In this document: positions 48,390 through 61,494 of the stretch, piece by piece
Numbering within the stretch: position 1 is the stretch's first letter
Layout of the letters: every line of letters starts with the position of its first letter
NCBI GenBank assembly: GCA_021521415.1
Contig: JAIQDT010000299.1
Span: forward strand, 930,001 to 994,000
Length of the DNA stretch: 64,000 nucleotides
Reading direction: 5' to 3'
DNA from: Bidens hawaiensis
Lineage: Eukaryota > Streptophyta > Magnoliopsida > Asterales > Asteraceae
The notes under the pieces: model-generated
Told to the model about the DNA's origin: nothing
Seen by the model: the letters and a program-made list of their open reading frames with translations, nothing else
Database searches by the model: none
Position numbers and translations under genes: made by a program

Positions 48390-50968
48390 TGTAACATTCG
48401 TTACTTTTCAAACCCGAAAACCCGTCCCATTTAAAATTTTTCGGTTTTATTTATTATATATATATATATATATATATATAACACAAGTTTTGTTGCGTAT
48501 ATTTCATGTGATTTATTCGTATTTGGATTTGTATTCACGTTCATTAATCAACCCGTTTCATACGTGTTCAACGTTCATTGTTATTATTAATATAATATTC
48601 TCGATGATTCACGGTTATCGCTTGTTCATGTTTTGTTCAATTATCGAAATATCGGGATTAACGTTTTTTTTATAGCTTTATTAACTTTAATCAAGTTGCG
48701 AACTATCCGGGTCTAATACGAAAATTATCCAAGCTTTATAAATTACATTTCAAGTTTCATCTTAATCTAAAGTTTAAGGTTCAATTTGTAAATTATAATA
48801 AACTTTCTGATTTAATACAAACTGAAAATAGAAGGGCCAAATTTATAAAATACATTTAAATTATAATAAATTATTTCCCAACCCACCAACCCCCTTTCCC
48901 CCTACGTATTTCCGGCTAGCCGGAATTTGGCCGGCCACTCCAAAACCCGATTAAACGCGCGTCAAACCTCAATTAAAGGTCGTAAAACTCGTAGATAGTA
49001 ACGACAAACAATTATACAACAATAGTAGCGTATAATAATGACTTTTAAGGGTGCGATTTGGCCAGGCAACAGCCGTAAAACAGTCGGATTTTTATCACAA
49101 TGCAATAACAAACATTAAACGCAATACGCTCCCATTAGTAATATAAATAGGTCCTAAATCTTCATCCAAACTCGTCCACAACATCATATCAATCTAATAT
49201 ACTCTCTATAATCCCGTCTTGTTCATCAAAGTTAATTTCCGGCCAACCACCGTTCACTATCTTTCCGGCACCAAATCAAGTAAGTAATATGTGGTTTTTG
49301 TTAATTTTTGACCGACAATTAAAACTCCTAAATCAATTTTAGCAAACATGGATTCAATTAACAAGTTTTTATTCTAGGGTTTATTAGTGAAGAAGATGAA
49401 GTTTTATTTTTCTCTATACTTAATATTTTCTGGTTATAAAACATAAATCATGCCTGATCAGTTGGTTGAGTCTATGTGTCGTGGCCATGCAAACTGCATG
49501 TCTTTTGTTTATTTTTTTAAAATCATTTATATTAATTATTATAAACCATATATATATATATATATAAATCATTTTAAATCAAATAAATTTATTTTTAATC
49601 ATTTAAAATCAATTATAAATTTATACTTATCATTTTCACTTAAAAACCAAACTTCCAAAACCCGTCAAGTTTGTTTAAAATTCGTTTAACATTTATATAT
49701 ATTTATTTATCGTTCGTTGAACTTTATAATTCGTTAGCACTTTCGTTTTCAAAAAAAATATACCTTTAACACCAAAATACCGTAAATTTTTTCGAGATAG
49801 AGTTGACCAATAAAATTCGTATTCCCTAAATATTAAAGTCTCAATTAATAGTAAATTATTATTAAAATAACGTAAACCGTTAAAATGAGTTTATAATTCG
49901 TTAGTTTTCATTTCGTTAACTTTCATGCGCTATCATAATTATTTTCTAGATAAGATCACCCTTTAAAATCCGTGCCTTGTAAAATACCATAACTCTCATA
50001 TTAGCGTTAGTTTTATTATTAAATATTACAAATTCCATTAAGGTTAAATATAATATTATAATGCCATAAAATACTAAGAAAATATATTAAAATAGTGCAA
50101 TATCCCGTTAACCAAATATTTACAACTTTTTCGATCCCGATAGTTAGATTTTGTTGTGTTTTAATTATAGTTCGATAAGTTCAATCGTTTCGGATTCTTT
50201 AACACACTTTCGGTTGCTTCGGTTTCGTTATCATGCTTTCGGTTTTCATTGCAAGTTTATCTTTGATTTTGAGGTGAGTCTCTCACACCCCTTTTTAAAC
50301 GTTTTTACATTTTGGGGGTAGTATGCATATCCTATACAAACGATTACTTACTTTGCCTATTCAAACTACAATTCGCATTATGGACTTGTGTTTACTTGCT
50401 TATGTGCTTTGTGCTATCTGAGTACGTTGGTTGTCCCTAACTGGAAAGGAGCATATGTGCGTTGTGCTATCCGAGTACGTTGGTTGTCCCCAACTAGAAA
50501 GGACCTTATGTGCGTTGTGCTATCCGAGTACGTTGGTTGTCCCCAACTGGAAAGGACCTTGCATGCATTGTGCGATATCCATAGTACGTTGGTTGTCACC
50601 AATTGGAAAGGATTTAACTTTAGTTGATTACACGATTCATAGAATTGTATGCATTTTATGTATTATAACAAATTGGTGATGATTCTCACCAACTACTTGT
50701 AGTTGACTTTTATTTTATATGCATGGTACATGTGCTTTGATTAGAGGTTGATTGCTTATGGAAGACACTAGCTTAGGAATAAAAGAAACAAATGGAGTTG
50801 TTGAAATAAATTGTTTTTGTATGAATTCGTTTGATTATTACTTGGAGACTTGTGTATTACGATGCTTTGAAATGAATTAATGATATTATGGCCATTTAAT
50901 AGTGCCACGTGTGTTTGAGCAATCTGTACGTCACACTCAGGTGTTTCCGCTTAAGCCGGGGTGTTACA
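48390..50968 (+). mobile_element. solo LTR, gypsy family D
   Basis: Starts TGTAACATTCG, ends CCGGGGTGTTACA, with perfect TSD ATCAT at 48385-48389 and 50969-50973. Sense is plus by module order: GGTGAGTC at 50273-50280, then TCTCACC directly joined to hairpin CAACTA-CTTG-TAGTTG (50690-50705). The long-range arms pair only over 6 bp here. A tRNA-like A-box stretch (GATCAGTTGGTTGAGTC) lies near 49456, and a 59-bp array at 50400-50610. Confidence 0.92.
50400..50610. repeat. 59-bp tandem repeat, 4 units
   Basis: The unit contains GTGCTATCCGAGTACGTTGG and TTGTCCCCAACTGGAAAGG. It lies between the LTR arms. The three open frames across it shift with each unit and are not genes. Confidence 0.92.
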
Positions 50969-50973
50969 ATCAT

Positions 50974-51639
50974 TGCCTACGTATCTTTGACTTTCAACCA
51001 TTTAAGCCGCAATTGTTTAGTGGAAATTGGGAACATGTACATGTTGAGTTTATTATTGTTACACAAAATGTGTTGGTTATTTTGTTCTATTTCTGCTCAA
51101 TATTTTATTCTAATCATTTTGTTATTCTTGATCTCAATGTTTTTACTAGTTTGAGACCAATATCTTAATTCGATCTTGAAGTTTCGATTATTTTGTTATC
51201 AATGTTTATTAATTTGAGACAAATGTTTTACTTTTATTTCGAAGTTGCAATTATTTATTTTGTTATTATTAATCTCAAATGTTGCCCTTATTCATGTTGA
51301 TATATTCTTTATTGAAAATTTTCATTTGTTTAACGAGTCATTATTGACTCCAAGAACTACTCTATTCTGATATTTTGATATTAAAATTTCGTTTATTTAT
51401 CTTATTCTCGAACCCAAGACTTTACCTACTCTTTTGTTTGTATTTGTTGGCTCAATGCCACAGTTATTTACTCTGTTATCATCGACTCCAATATTTCGTT
51501 TAATTATATTGATATTCATGACTTTAAGTTATCATTCATTGTCCTTACTTTAGAGCCTCGTTTATTTTCAATAGCATCGTTTGTTATGTTCAAACCGCAA
51601 TGATGTCCCGAGACATCAATGTTTTTTATAAATTTCCTA
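50974..51639. other. gene-free AT-rich region with weak 70-80 bp repeats
   Basis: At about 51110-51285 the words 'atctcaatgttt', 'tttgagacNaat' and 'cgaagttNcgatta' recur. A GATGTC-CCGA-GACATC hairpin lies at about 51602-51617. No gene. Confidence 0.4.
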
Positions 51640-51705
51640 GAAATGGTATATTGAATTTTTAAAGGACCCCGTATAAATTAGTAGAAGGACCCCATACTCA
51701 AAACT

Positions 51706-51776
51706 TTGATGTGCTGCAGTGGTAAAGATCCGGCTTTCCTAGCTTAAGGTCATGCGTTAGACCCTTGTGGCTCCCG
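51706..51776 (+). other. tRNA-like stretch (A and B box remnants)
   Basis: CTGCAGTGGTAAAGATCC resembles an A box, and GGTCATGCGTTAGACCC a decayed B box. It does not fold as a full tRNA. It may be a SINE head or the tRNA-like segment often found in such hAT elements. Confidence 0.35.
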
Positions 51777-52164
51777 GTTTTTTTAGTTCCCCTTTATTTG
51801 CTTTTTTTTTCTATTTTTTTGTTTTCTATAACTTCTACTCAGTATTAGACTATTAGTTTTGTTAGGGTTTTAAACTTGAGACAGAACTCAGAAGACCGCT
51901 AAACAAATACGATCTGAAAGTAAAGACTACCTCATAACCACTTCGCCGGTCGCCTTCCTCCTCTACCGGCGCCGGGCCTCCCCATCTCCGGCCTCCACCC
52001 TCGGCTCTTATCCCTCTCCTCCAAGTTTCCGGCTTTGTCTCATTCAAGCTACAAAAGTTAATTTTATGGCTAATTGATTGATTTTGTATTGGTAATTATA
52101 TGTTGTATTATCAAATTGTTATTTAGTTTTGTTAAAATCTTGAATTTTAGGGCTAATTACGCAA

Positions 52165-52494
52165 GTATTGAAAATAAAATTTGAGTCCACATCTTCTTCA
52201 AGTAATACATTAAAGAAAACTGATTTAGTTCTACTAGATTGCAACGGCAAATGATGAGAGGTGTTTTTCATCAATGAATATGTGAAGAAGGATTTACGAA
52301 ATCGGATGGGTGATGATTATATGAACAATGCTTGCATTTGTTATAGCGGAAGAGAGCTTCTTGCCAATGTTTTTTCAAAGATGCATGGTTTATTTTCAAA
52401 ATATGAAAAATCCTTGGGAACTTCAAAAATTTGTAATGCTTTTTTTCTTCTCGTTTCGAACAACTTCATATTTCTTGTGTTTTCTAATAAGTAA
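52165..52494 (+). pseudogene. hAT transposase remnant, C-terminal dimerisation region
   Basis: KFESTSSSSNTLKKTDLVLL reads into two consecutive stops (TGATGA at 52252-52257), then continues in frame as EYVKKDLRNRMGDDYMNNAC and ICYSGRELLANV. The RNRMGDDYMNN motif is characteristic of the C-terminal region of TTF/Tip100-type hAT transposases. The catalytic DDE core is missing: an N-terminal-like Ser-rich stretch sits directly against the C-terminal part. The tail after about 52400 does not resemble the family. Non-functional. Confidence 0.7.
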
Positions 52495-53137
52495 TTAACT
52501 ACTATTTATTTTTATTACTTTTTTTATTATATTTCTCGTGTCGACCTGAACCGAACAACAACTGACCCGAAAAACCTGAACATCAAAAAAAGGGACCCCG
52601 TTGGATAAAAATCCTGGGTCCGCCACTTTATGACGTACAGATTGCTCAAACACACGTGACATTATTAGGTGACCATAATAACATTATTTTATTTAAATCA
52701 TTATTTAACACAAGTTTATCGAATAATACAAATTGTAAACAAATAAATAAACAAAATGATAAGTTGTTCTTTGAATATCCTATAAGCATGCTATGTGTCT
52801 TCTAACCTTCATCCTCGTATCTTTATACATGTAACATATGTATAAAATAAAGTCAGCTATGAACATAGCTGGTGAGAATCCCACAGTTTTATATAATACG
52901 TAAAAATCATACAATTCCATGAATCTTGTGAAATGAGCACATGAGGGTTCTTTACACTCGATGCAATGGACCTGAGTGTAAAGAACAAACGAAGGTCCTT
53001 TTCCACTCGATACAAATGGACCTGATTGCAAAGGGGGGCGTCTGATCATACTTATTGAGGCAACCACTTGAAATCCACGTATATAACAAATAAGCAAGTA
53101 AGCACACAAGTACATGATATGAATTGTAGTTTGTAAG

Positions 53138-56100
53138 TGTAAGACCCTGAATCCCAGGAATCCTACAGTTGGTATTCATCCATAATACTTATAAAAATAC
53201 TTAAACTTGAAAACAGTTCATTCCATTAAAACAACCAATTCAGAGTATAATTAAGCGGAAACCATAATTAATAAAATAAGTTCCCAAAACCCGGGAATTA
53301 TGCCCAAAACCAATTTAATCGTATTTGATAAAACTTTAAAAAAAATGTTCAATATTTAAATCTTCTATCCAAGTATGCCCTTCATCGTCCAAGTAGCTTC
53401 GTGCACGTCCAAGCGGTAAGGCATCCTCTTCCTAACCTGAAACTCACACTAACATGCACACAAAGTCAGCTTGAGCTGAGTGAGTTTAAGTTTTAATAAA
53501 TAACATCAATAATTAATAATCATAATAGTCATTCCAATTATTTTAAAAATTAAAGGGATACATCAATTAGGCCATCATCATCAATAAATAATCATCCTTA
53601 TATATATATACATATATATATATAAACATCTTTATAAGTACATCCCTATATATATAAATATATATAAACATCAAAGTAATAACATCAGGATCGAGCACAC
53701 GTACAACCCAAACACGTAACATCTCATCCAACGTATGCAAACACAAAGTAGGCATACGTAACATCCGTAGTCGATAACGACTACTAAACATCGCCAAATA
53801 TTGTCCATACAATAATACATACAAACATACGATAATATCATCTCAAGGCCTACCCTATACAAGTAAGCCCATCCAAAATAATTTTAAACAATTCATCAAG
53901 CAACATCGCTTAGGAGTGCATGCTAGCCCAAAATCTTAAAGGAGTAAAAAGGGGCATCATGAACTCACAAACACCAGCAACGAGCTAGAGAATCTCTAAG
54001 TGCACACTCACAAGTAAGAGCCTATAATTTGTACACAACACATTACTAAACTAGCCCGTAATAACAAACTCGCCTAACGGACCGTCCAAACCCAATTGTT
54101 TTGACCTGAGGCCTTGCCCATACTCATTTTACTTTACCTCAGCCCCTAAAACCTTTCAATTAACCAATTCCACCCTACGATCATGGTCGGGGCTAACCAT
54201 GATGCACAATTCACCCGTTTGTATGCAAATCGAGTCGAATATGCGCGTAATAAATCCTTAAATCAATTGCCAAGCAAATCAGCCCCATATGGACCAAATT
54301 CCCATCTTAAACTGTTCATGTATCATAAGTATGTCACACAAGTCGATATGGTTGGCAGTTCCTTTACACAACACTCAAATTAACGTTTAAACAACAATTC
54401 GTGCACAACCGACTCGATTGACTAATCACCAACCAAATCAGCCCCGAGTACTAAAACAATAATTTTCTCACAGCCCTTAAATCCATCTAGGGCTATGAAA
54501 ACTGATTCGGTTGGAAATTCAATCGATTAACGAATCAAACTCAACAATTAACGTTCTACACTCGATAAACCCTAGTTTTCGAACTAAAATCAATTGACCG
54601 ACCTAAACACCTTCAATGACCACGAAATTTTAATATGATGTAAATGTCATACCTGGGAATCTTTTTACACCAGAAGCCCGAATTTTTATCCACGGGAAGA
54701 GGGTCAATTAAACCCTAACCAAAATCTGTCATACAAAACGAATCGGCAAAATTGAGCATCAATACGACTAGGATTGGACGAAGGGAGTGTTGGGGATTGT
54801 AGTACATACCTTGAACCACTTCTAGTAGCTTTGGAATTGATCAAAAGTGTAACGCCCGTAAATTTCGTTAATCGGCTCGATCATTTATAAATGTCGGTCA
54901 AAAAGCCGGGGTTTCATCTTTCTAATTTAGAGCCTTGTAATACGTTTTAAAAGTCCGTTTGTCCATCCTTTTTTCCCAAAACATCCCCTCTTACGACTTA
55001 AAGTATTATATTAGTATGTAACACCCGACATTTTCGTTTATCGGCATGCACGTTGTAGAGTTTGTATATTTATCGGGTTTGAACCGGCTTACTTCGGGGA
55101 CCTCCTTGTCATACCCTAACCCTAACTCTATTCCCAGCAGCCGATCGGCCTCAAGACCCCCCTGCTCGTTTTTCTTCTGCCCAGCCAAGTTTCAACCGTG
55201 AAAACTTCAATTCAAGGTCGGTTTTATGATTCCCCATGTCTTTTACCCCTTAATTGATCATATTAACGCGCTTATTGGTCGTTAAGGTTGAGTTTTGATG
55301 ATAACAGTTGGTTAACAGATTCGTATATGTTTATTATAGGGTCTGTAACGCACTTTTTTTGATTTATTCTTCATTCCATGATGTTCTACTTTGAGTCTAG
55401 TTTCCAGAAAGGTATAATACGTAATTTTTGGACGAGATTTGAATGGTTTTTATGATTTTATAAAATCGAGTGTCAAAGCTGATGCGGGATATCGGATTCT
55501 GGTCTGTCTTCCCGACATCATAACTCTTTTTCAACAAGTCCAAATTAGTTGGTTGTACTTCTGGAATTTAATATTTTGAGTTAAGAATCAAACCCAATTG
55601 GAATCGTTTAATTTGGTTCATTAATGAATTTTATAAAAATAAAACCATTTTGTTGCGCGCTGAAATAGCTGCACATACCTTTCTGTGTTGGAAGAATTTT
55701 TATGATTTTTGTGTCTACTAGAAAAATATAATAAAAATATTTTTATAAACTTAAGATATTTATGCAACACTGGTAAAATTTTAATAATTTAATTCTATGT
55801 TTTCCTATGTAATAAAATATATCTTTGCATGCTAAAATCTGCATGTTATATTCGTTATTGATCGATAAGTTCGTTTTAGGCTTAACCGGTGGCTGCCCTT
55901 TATCGCATCTTTCGGGGCTGTTATAATTGAAGATTGTGCTCCGTCATCTTCTTAGGTATGTCACTTACATCATACTAAAATTTCATGGCCAATGGAGGTG
56001 TTTAGGTCGGTCAATCGATTTTAGTTCGAAAACTAGGGTTTATCGGGTGTAGGATTGGCAATTGTTGAGTTTGATGCGTTAATCGATCGGATGACCGGCC

Positions 56101-58191
56101 GAATCAGTTTGTACAGCCCTAGGGGGATTTAAGGGCTGTGGGAAAATTAAAATTTTGATACTCGGGGCTGTTTTGGTTGGCGATTAGTCAATCGAGTCGG
56201 CGGTGCGTGAATTTTCGTTTAAATGATAAATTGAAAGTTGTAAAAAGGAACCGTCAACCCTATCAACTCGGGTGTCATAATTATGATGTAAGAAAAGGTT
56301 AAGATGGGAATTTGGTCCATTTGGGGCCGATTCGTTTGACAATTGGTTTTAAGATTTATTATGCGCGTATTCGACTCGATTTGATTACCGGCGGGTGAGT
56401 TGTGCATCATGGTTAGCCCCGGCCATAATCGTAGGGTGAATTTGGGTTAGTTGAAAAGTTTTAGGTGCTGAGGCAAAATATTGGGCCTTGGGCCAAGTTG
56501 TTGGGCCTTGGGCCAAAGTATTGGGCCTTGGGCCAAGTTTTTGGGCCTTGGGCCAAGTGTTGGGCCTTGGGCCAAGTTGTTGGGCCTTGGGCCAAAGTGT
56601 TGGGCTTGAGCGGCCCATTAGGCAAGTGTGTTCTTGCGGTCTACTTTAGTAGTGCGTTGTGTATAATTTACAGGCCCTTGCTTGTGATTGTGCACTTAGG
56701 GATTTCCTAGCTCGTTGCAGGTGTTCGATTGATTCAGGTGAGTTCATGATGCCCTTTTTAATCTTTTTACGTTTTGGACTAGCATACACACCTTATTAGG
56801 ATTTTAACCGATTTTAATTCGTTTAAACTATTGGTTTGGTATTGTATTATCTTGTTTGTGGTTGTGCCTTTACGAAGACATGTGTTAATTATATTTTATG
56901 CCTTAGGATACTTTAGACTCGTTCATATATCCATTAAGGTTATACATTTTACTTGGGCTCTAAGCCTCGAGGTTGCTATTAGGCTTATTATTGAATGCCT
57001 AAGATTATCCATTATTTATGGATTGTATGTGGTGATATTGTTGGTTGGATGTTTGAATTAGATGTTTGTATGTGTGTATATGAATGTGTATGTGATGGTA
57101 AACTGTGACCGGGTCAAATATATTACTCGAGGAAGACCCGGGGTGAGGAGGCCCGCCGTTCTATAAACCGTGGTCGGGTCAAATATATTACTTGGGGAAG
57201 ACCCGGGGTGAGGAGGCCCGTATCACGTGTTTGGTATGTTAAACCGCGACCGAGTCAAATATATTACTTGGGGATGACCCGGGGTGAGGATACTCGTGTT
57301 GCGTGATTTTGTTTTATTAAACTGTGACTGAGTCAAATATATTACTTGGGGATGACCCGGGGTGAGGAGGCTCGTGTTGCATGATTTTAACAGATTTGTT
57401 AAACCTCGGCTGGGTCAAATATATTACTCGGGGAAGACTCGGGGTGAGGAGGCCCGTGCTGCGTGAAAAGATGTTTAATGTTTTATTTAATTATGATTTG
57501 GTTAAGAAAAGCTATTTATGATTTTATGGACTCATGATTTTCCCCTACATTCCATACTCATGGAATTTAAATTTTTAATGAATGTCGTTTATGAAAACTT
57601 GAACTCACTCAGCTCAAGCTGACTTTGTGTGTATGTTAGATTGACTTTCAGGTTCAGAAGTGGATGCTACTGCTTGGACGTGCTGGATGCTACTTGGGAG
57701 GTTGAAGGCATTTCTGGTAAAGGATTTCAAATAAAACAGATATTTTATTTACAATTGATTTTGGACACCTGTACCCATGTTTTGGGATTTTTAAATAATT
57801 ACACTTTTTTTTCCGCTGTTATTTACTCTGAACTTGTTTTAAATAAAAACGAATCGTTTGGTTTTTAATTTTTGTGAATTTGTGGACGTGATTACCAACT
57901 GTAGGATTCCCGGGATTCGGGGTCTTACAAAAAGTCGAAGAACAAAGGGAGGGGATGGCTGCCTTTAATCCGATAGGGATAGGGAGGGGGAATGGGGTTA
58001 GGGTTTATGATGTAAATATTTTTCACATCTAGCCCTTCAAGTTTTAAAGAATTAACATCTTGGTGAAAAAGTTAAATGTTTTAACGTACCAGGATGATGA
58101 GAAGGTTTTCGAGAAATGTCGGTTAAATCCCGAGAAATATACATACTTGACAAGCTTCGAATCCTTGAACCGAAAATTAACGGGCGTTACA
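53138..58191 (-). mobile_element. solo LTR, family A, interrupted
   Basis: Starts TGTAAGACCCTG, ends ACGGGCGTTACA, with TSD GTAAG at 53133-53137 and 58192-58196. It consists of 53138-54847 and 57935-58191 (about 1.97 kb joined), matching the 6323-8333 LTR closely, and is split by the plus-strand solo LTR at 54848. Hairpin TCAGCT-TG-AGCTGA near 53467. Confidence 0.92.
54848..57929 (+). mobile_element. solo LTR nested in the previous LTR
   Basis: Starts TGTAACGCCCG, ends CGGGGTCTTACA, with TSD AAAAG at 54843-54847 and 57930-57934. A second LTR-like start, TGTAACACCCGACATTTTCG, lies inside at 55017, suggesting a mosaic. Downstream: telo-box CCCTAACCCTAAC with CCGATCGG (55112-55149), site II cluster (56485-56600), arm GTGAGTTCA (56738-56746), tandem array (57100-57465), arm TGAACTCAC (57600-57608), hairpin TCAGCT-CA-AGCTGA (57609-57622), and acceptor-like TTTCAG (57646-57651). 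Confidence 0.92.
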
Positions 58192-58233
58192 GTAAGCAAA
58201 ACTGTAAATCTTAAAGTTTGATAGGATACATAT

Positions 58234-60121
58234 TGTAACGTTCGTTAGTTTCCGGTAAAAGGTTTAACCTTGTAGTGTTGTGTGCACCTTTCGGGCTTGA
58301 CCCGGCATTCTCCAGAGAGCTCCTTGCCACCCTCGTAAGCTTGTCATACTTAACTTTTCTTACAAGTTCACCCATTGATAAAGTAGAGGGACTAGAATGT
58401 ATTATTGTTATTATATTATACAAAAAAGATATATATATAAACCCTAACCCCACCTTGGTCCGATCGGCGCAACCCCCACCCCCCTTCTATCCTCGTTTTG
58501 CGTGCAATCAGCCACCGTCCAGCCTCCAAAAGTGCAATTCCAGGTCGGTACTAAAGTCCTACAACTCTTTTTCACCTTAATTCATCCATATGGCGCGTTT
58601 ATTCGTCGAAAATCGGTTGTTTTTAGGCTTGTCGGGTGGCTGTACAATTGAGTAGTTCCGGCGCTGTTTTGGCTATGGTTTTTGCACCAAAATCTTCCTA
58701 GGTATGTCTAGTATAACATACTTTAAAATCATGTTCATTGGTGTTCGTTTGATTGGTCAACTAGTTGTAGTTTGAATGTTAGTGTTCGGTTGACTAGAAT
58801 TGTAGTTTGATGCGTTTAACGCGAGGGTTGAAGTGATTAACGACCAATTCAGCTCGGGGGAACTTGGGTTAATGTACGGGCTGTTGAAAAATCATTTTTA
58901 TAAGTTATGGGGCTGAATTGGTTGTCGGTTACTCAAACGGGTCGGTACAACGTGCAATTGCGTTTATTAAACAGTTGGTGCGTTGTACTTGCGAGTTACC
59001 GACCCATTTGACTCGTGTAGCGTCGTGTGGACTTGTTGACTGTGAATTTATCACATTGGGTCCACACGGGCTGAGTTGGATGTTAATTGCCTAAACGACT
59101 CTTAAACGCGCGTGTTAGTATCACCTAGTGCTTCCGGGGGTAATTTGGGAATTCTTTATTCCCGGGAGTATCTAAGGGTCGTGTTGGTAAATGTAAGGCC
59201 CTGGGGGCTGTTATGATTGAGTTTTATGAGGTCGAGGCTTTAGGTAACTCGAACCGTGTTAGGACGCCTCGTAGGATAAACAAGTCGGTATGGTTTAGTT
59301 AGTAATCTTTGTGTGCAATCCGACAGGCTTGTGATTTGTGGATTGGCTTTGAGGTTCTCTAATTCATTGGTGTTTGCATGACTCGTGTCAGGTGAGTTCA
59401 CGATGCCCCTTTTACTCTTTTTATGTTTTGGGCTAGCATACACACCATATTACAGTTTTATCCAACTATACTCGTTTAAACTAATTAGATGGTTTTATAT
59501 GGCCTTACTTGTGTTCGTGGGTTCATGAAAATATGTGTGAATTATACTCTATGCCCTGGAATATTTGAGGCCCGTTATGGTTATATATTTTATAAGGTTA
59601 TAGACATTACTTACGGTCTAGACTCAAGGATGAAGGCTTACTCGTATTGTAGTATGCCATGAGATGATATTTATGAATGTGTATGCCGGTGTTACTTTAT
59701 GACCCTAGGCTTACTTTCATGATGGTATGTTCGGAATGTTATATATATATAAGTATATATACATATATATATACGCGTGTTTATGCATGCGTTACTTTGT
59801 GGACAATAATTGGCGATGTTAATTAGTCGTTTTCGATAAGGATGTTACGTATGCCTACTTTGTGTTTACATACGGATGGATGGTGATCTTGGCTGGGCCA
59901 AACTATACTACTCAGGTTCTTAAATCCTGTGGCAGGCCCTGAAAAGCCCTTGAGGAGGGAGGCTCGTGTGGCATGATCATCATCGGATGTTACGTGCTTG
60001 GGTTGTATGTGTTCTCGATCCTGATGTTATTACGTGGATATTACGTGTTTGGTTTGTACGTGTGCTCGACCCTAATGTTATTACTTGGATGATATATAAG
60101 TAGGGATATAATTATGAGGAT

Positions 60122-60164
<43 letters not shown>

Positions 60165-60623
60165 GATGATTACCTATTATTGATGATGGCCTAACTGTTG
60201 TAATCCGTTTTATTTTTAAAACTCTTGGAATGATTATGACTATTATTATTTTAGATGTCAATTATTAAAACTTGAACTCACTCAGCTCAAGCTGACTTTG
60301 TGTGCATGTTAGTGTGAGTTTCAGGTTAGGAGGAGGATGCGTTTCCGCTTGGACGTGCACGAGGCTACTTGGACGGTGGAGGGGATACTTAGTCGGAAGT
60401 TTTAATTATATTCACTTTTCTTTTAAAGTTTTATTAAATACATTGAAGTTTGGTTTTGGGCATAATTCCCGGGTTTCTGGAACTTGGTTTTAATACTTGT
60501 GATTTTCTGCTGTTTATTACTCTGAAACGATTTTTAATAAGATGAATTTGGTTGACTTTAAATTTTTGAGAATTTTTGGATATGATTACCAACTGTAGGA
60601 TTCCCGGGATTCAGGGTCTTACA
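58234..60623 (+). mobile_element. solo LTR, family A relative
   Basis: Starts TGTAACGTTCG, ends TCAGGGTCTTACA, with TSD CATAT at 58229-58233 and 60624-60628. TATATATATAAACCCTAACC followed by CCGATCGG (58429-58468) forms the promoter-like module. Arms GTGAGTTCA (59392-59400) and TGAACTCAC (60273-60281), then the TCAGCT-CA-AGCTGA hairpin. Its middle (58800-59400) mirrors the 7200-7800 region of the 6323 LTR. Confidence 0.92.
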
Positions 60624-61494
60624 CATATACTACCCCCAAAATATGAAAGTGTTTAAAAGAGGGGGTGTGAGAAACTCACCTCGAAATCGAGATAAACTTT
60701 GCAATGAAAACCGAAGGCATGATAACGACACCGAAGCTGTCAAACTTCACGAACTATAATGAAAATGTAAAGAAAATAAAGACTAGCTACCGGGATTCAA
60801 TTAACTTTGATTTTCGATATGCTGCACTATTTTAATATCTTTAAATATGTATTTTAATATGTATTTTAATATCTTTAAGCATTAATATTATTTTAAATTT
60901 TTAACAAATTCTTAACGGCACTTTTTTAACGAACTAAATATCAATTTAACTTATTTTTTATTAATAACTTAACACAATTATGAGAAATATGATGTTTGCG
61001 TATTACAGATTTTAAATGATAGTTTTAACTCGAATTATAATGGTTGACAAAAACGAATAAAGTTATCTTTAATAGTTTAACGAATTATTATTACGGAATT
61101 AAAGTTTAACGGAATCAAAGCTAACGAAAACTAATATTAAAGTTGCAACGAACTATATCATTTAAAATATTATTTCAACTAGTAAATTATTTTTAATATG
61201 AGAATTTAATTATTTACAAAGCACGGATTTTATCTTAATGCGTCTATTTTAGCATTTATAATTATTAAAAACAAAAAAAGAATTATAAAGTATACGACAT
61301 GGAAATAAATATAATAAATAATATAATATTATTAACGGGTTTTGGAGAAACGAAAACAAAAAGTTGTAGGTTCGAATTAATATTAAAAGAAATTTAGTTT
61401 ATAATAAATTTTATGATTTTATTTAATTTATACTTATTTTAACAAACTAATATTTAAAAAAGAAGGCCTTAAAAGAAATACAAAGAAATTAAGA

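Larger units (their letters stand above)
51640..52627 (+). mobile_element. hAT (Tip100-like) transposon, internally deleted
   Basis: The right end CCTGGGTCCGCCACT (52613-52627) is the typical inverted end of Tip100-type hAT elements, preceded by GGGACCCC. GGACCCC words at 51663 and 51679 are typical of the left side, but the exact left terminus and 8-bp TSD are not found. A GC-rich leader-like segment lies at 51930-52030. Transposase is reduced to a C-terminal remnant (52165-52410). Confidence 0.65.

Noticed and set aside
50388..50679. Open frames with a repeated CAIRVRWLSP/EYVGCPQLER peptide
   Set aside because: They follow a 59-bp tandem repeat whose period shifts the frame each unit; it lies within a solo LTR.
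53138..60623. One element bounded by TGTAAGACC and GGTCTTACA
   Set aside because: Those ends are in opposite orientations and their flanks (GTAAG, CATAT) differ; the data resolve into three solo LTRs with separate TSDs.
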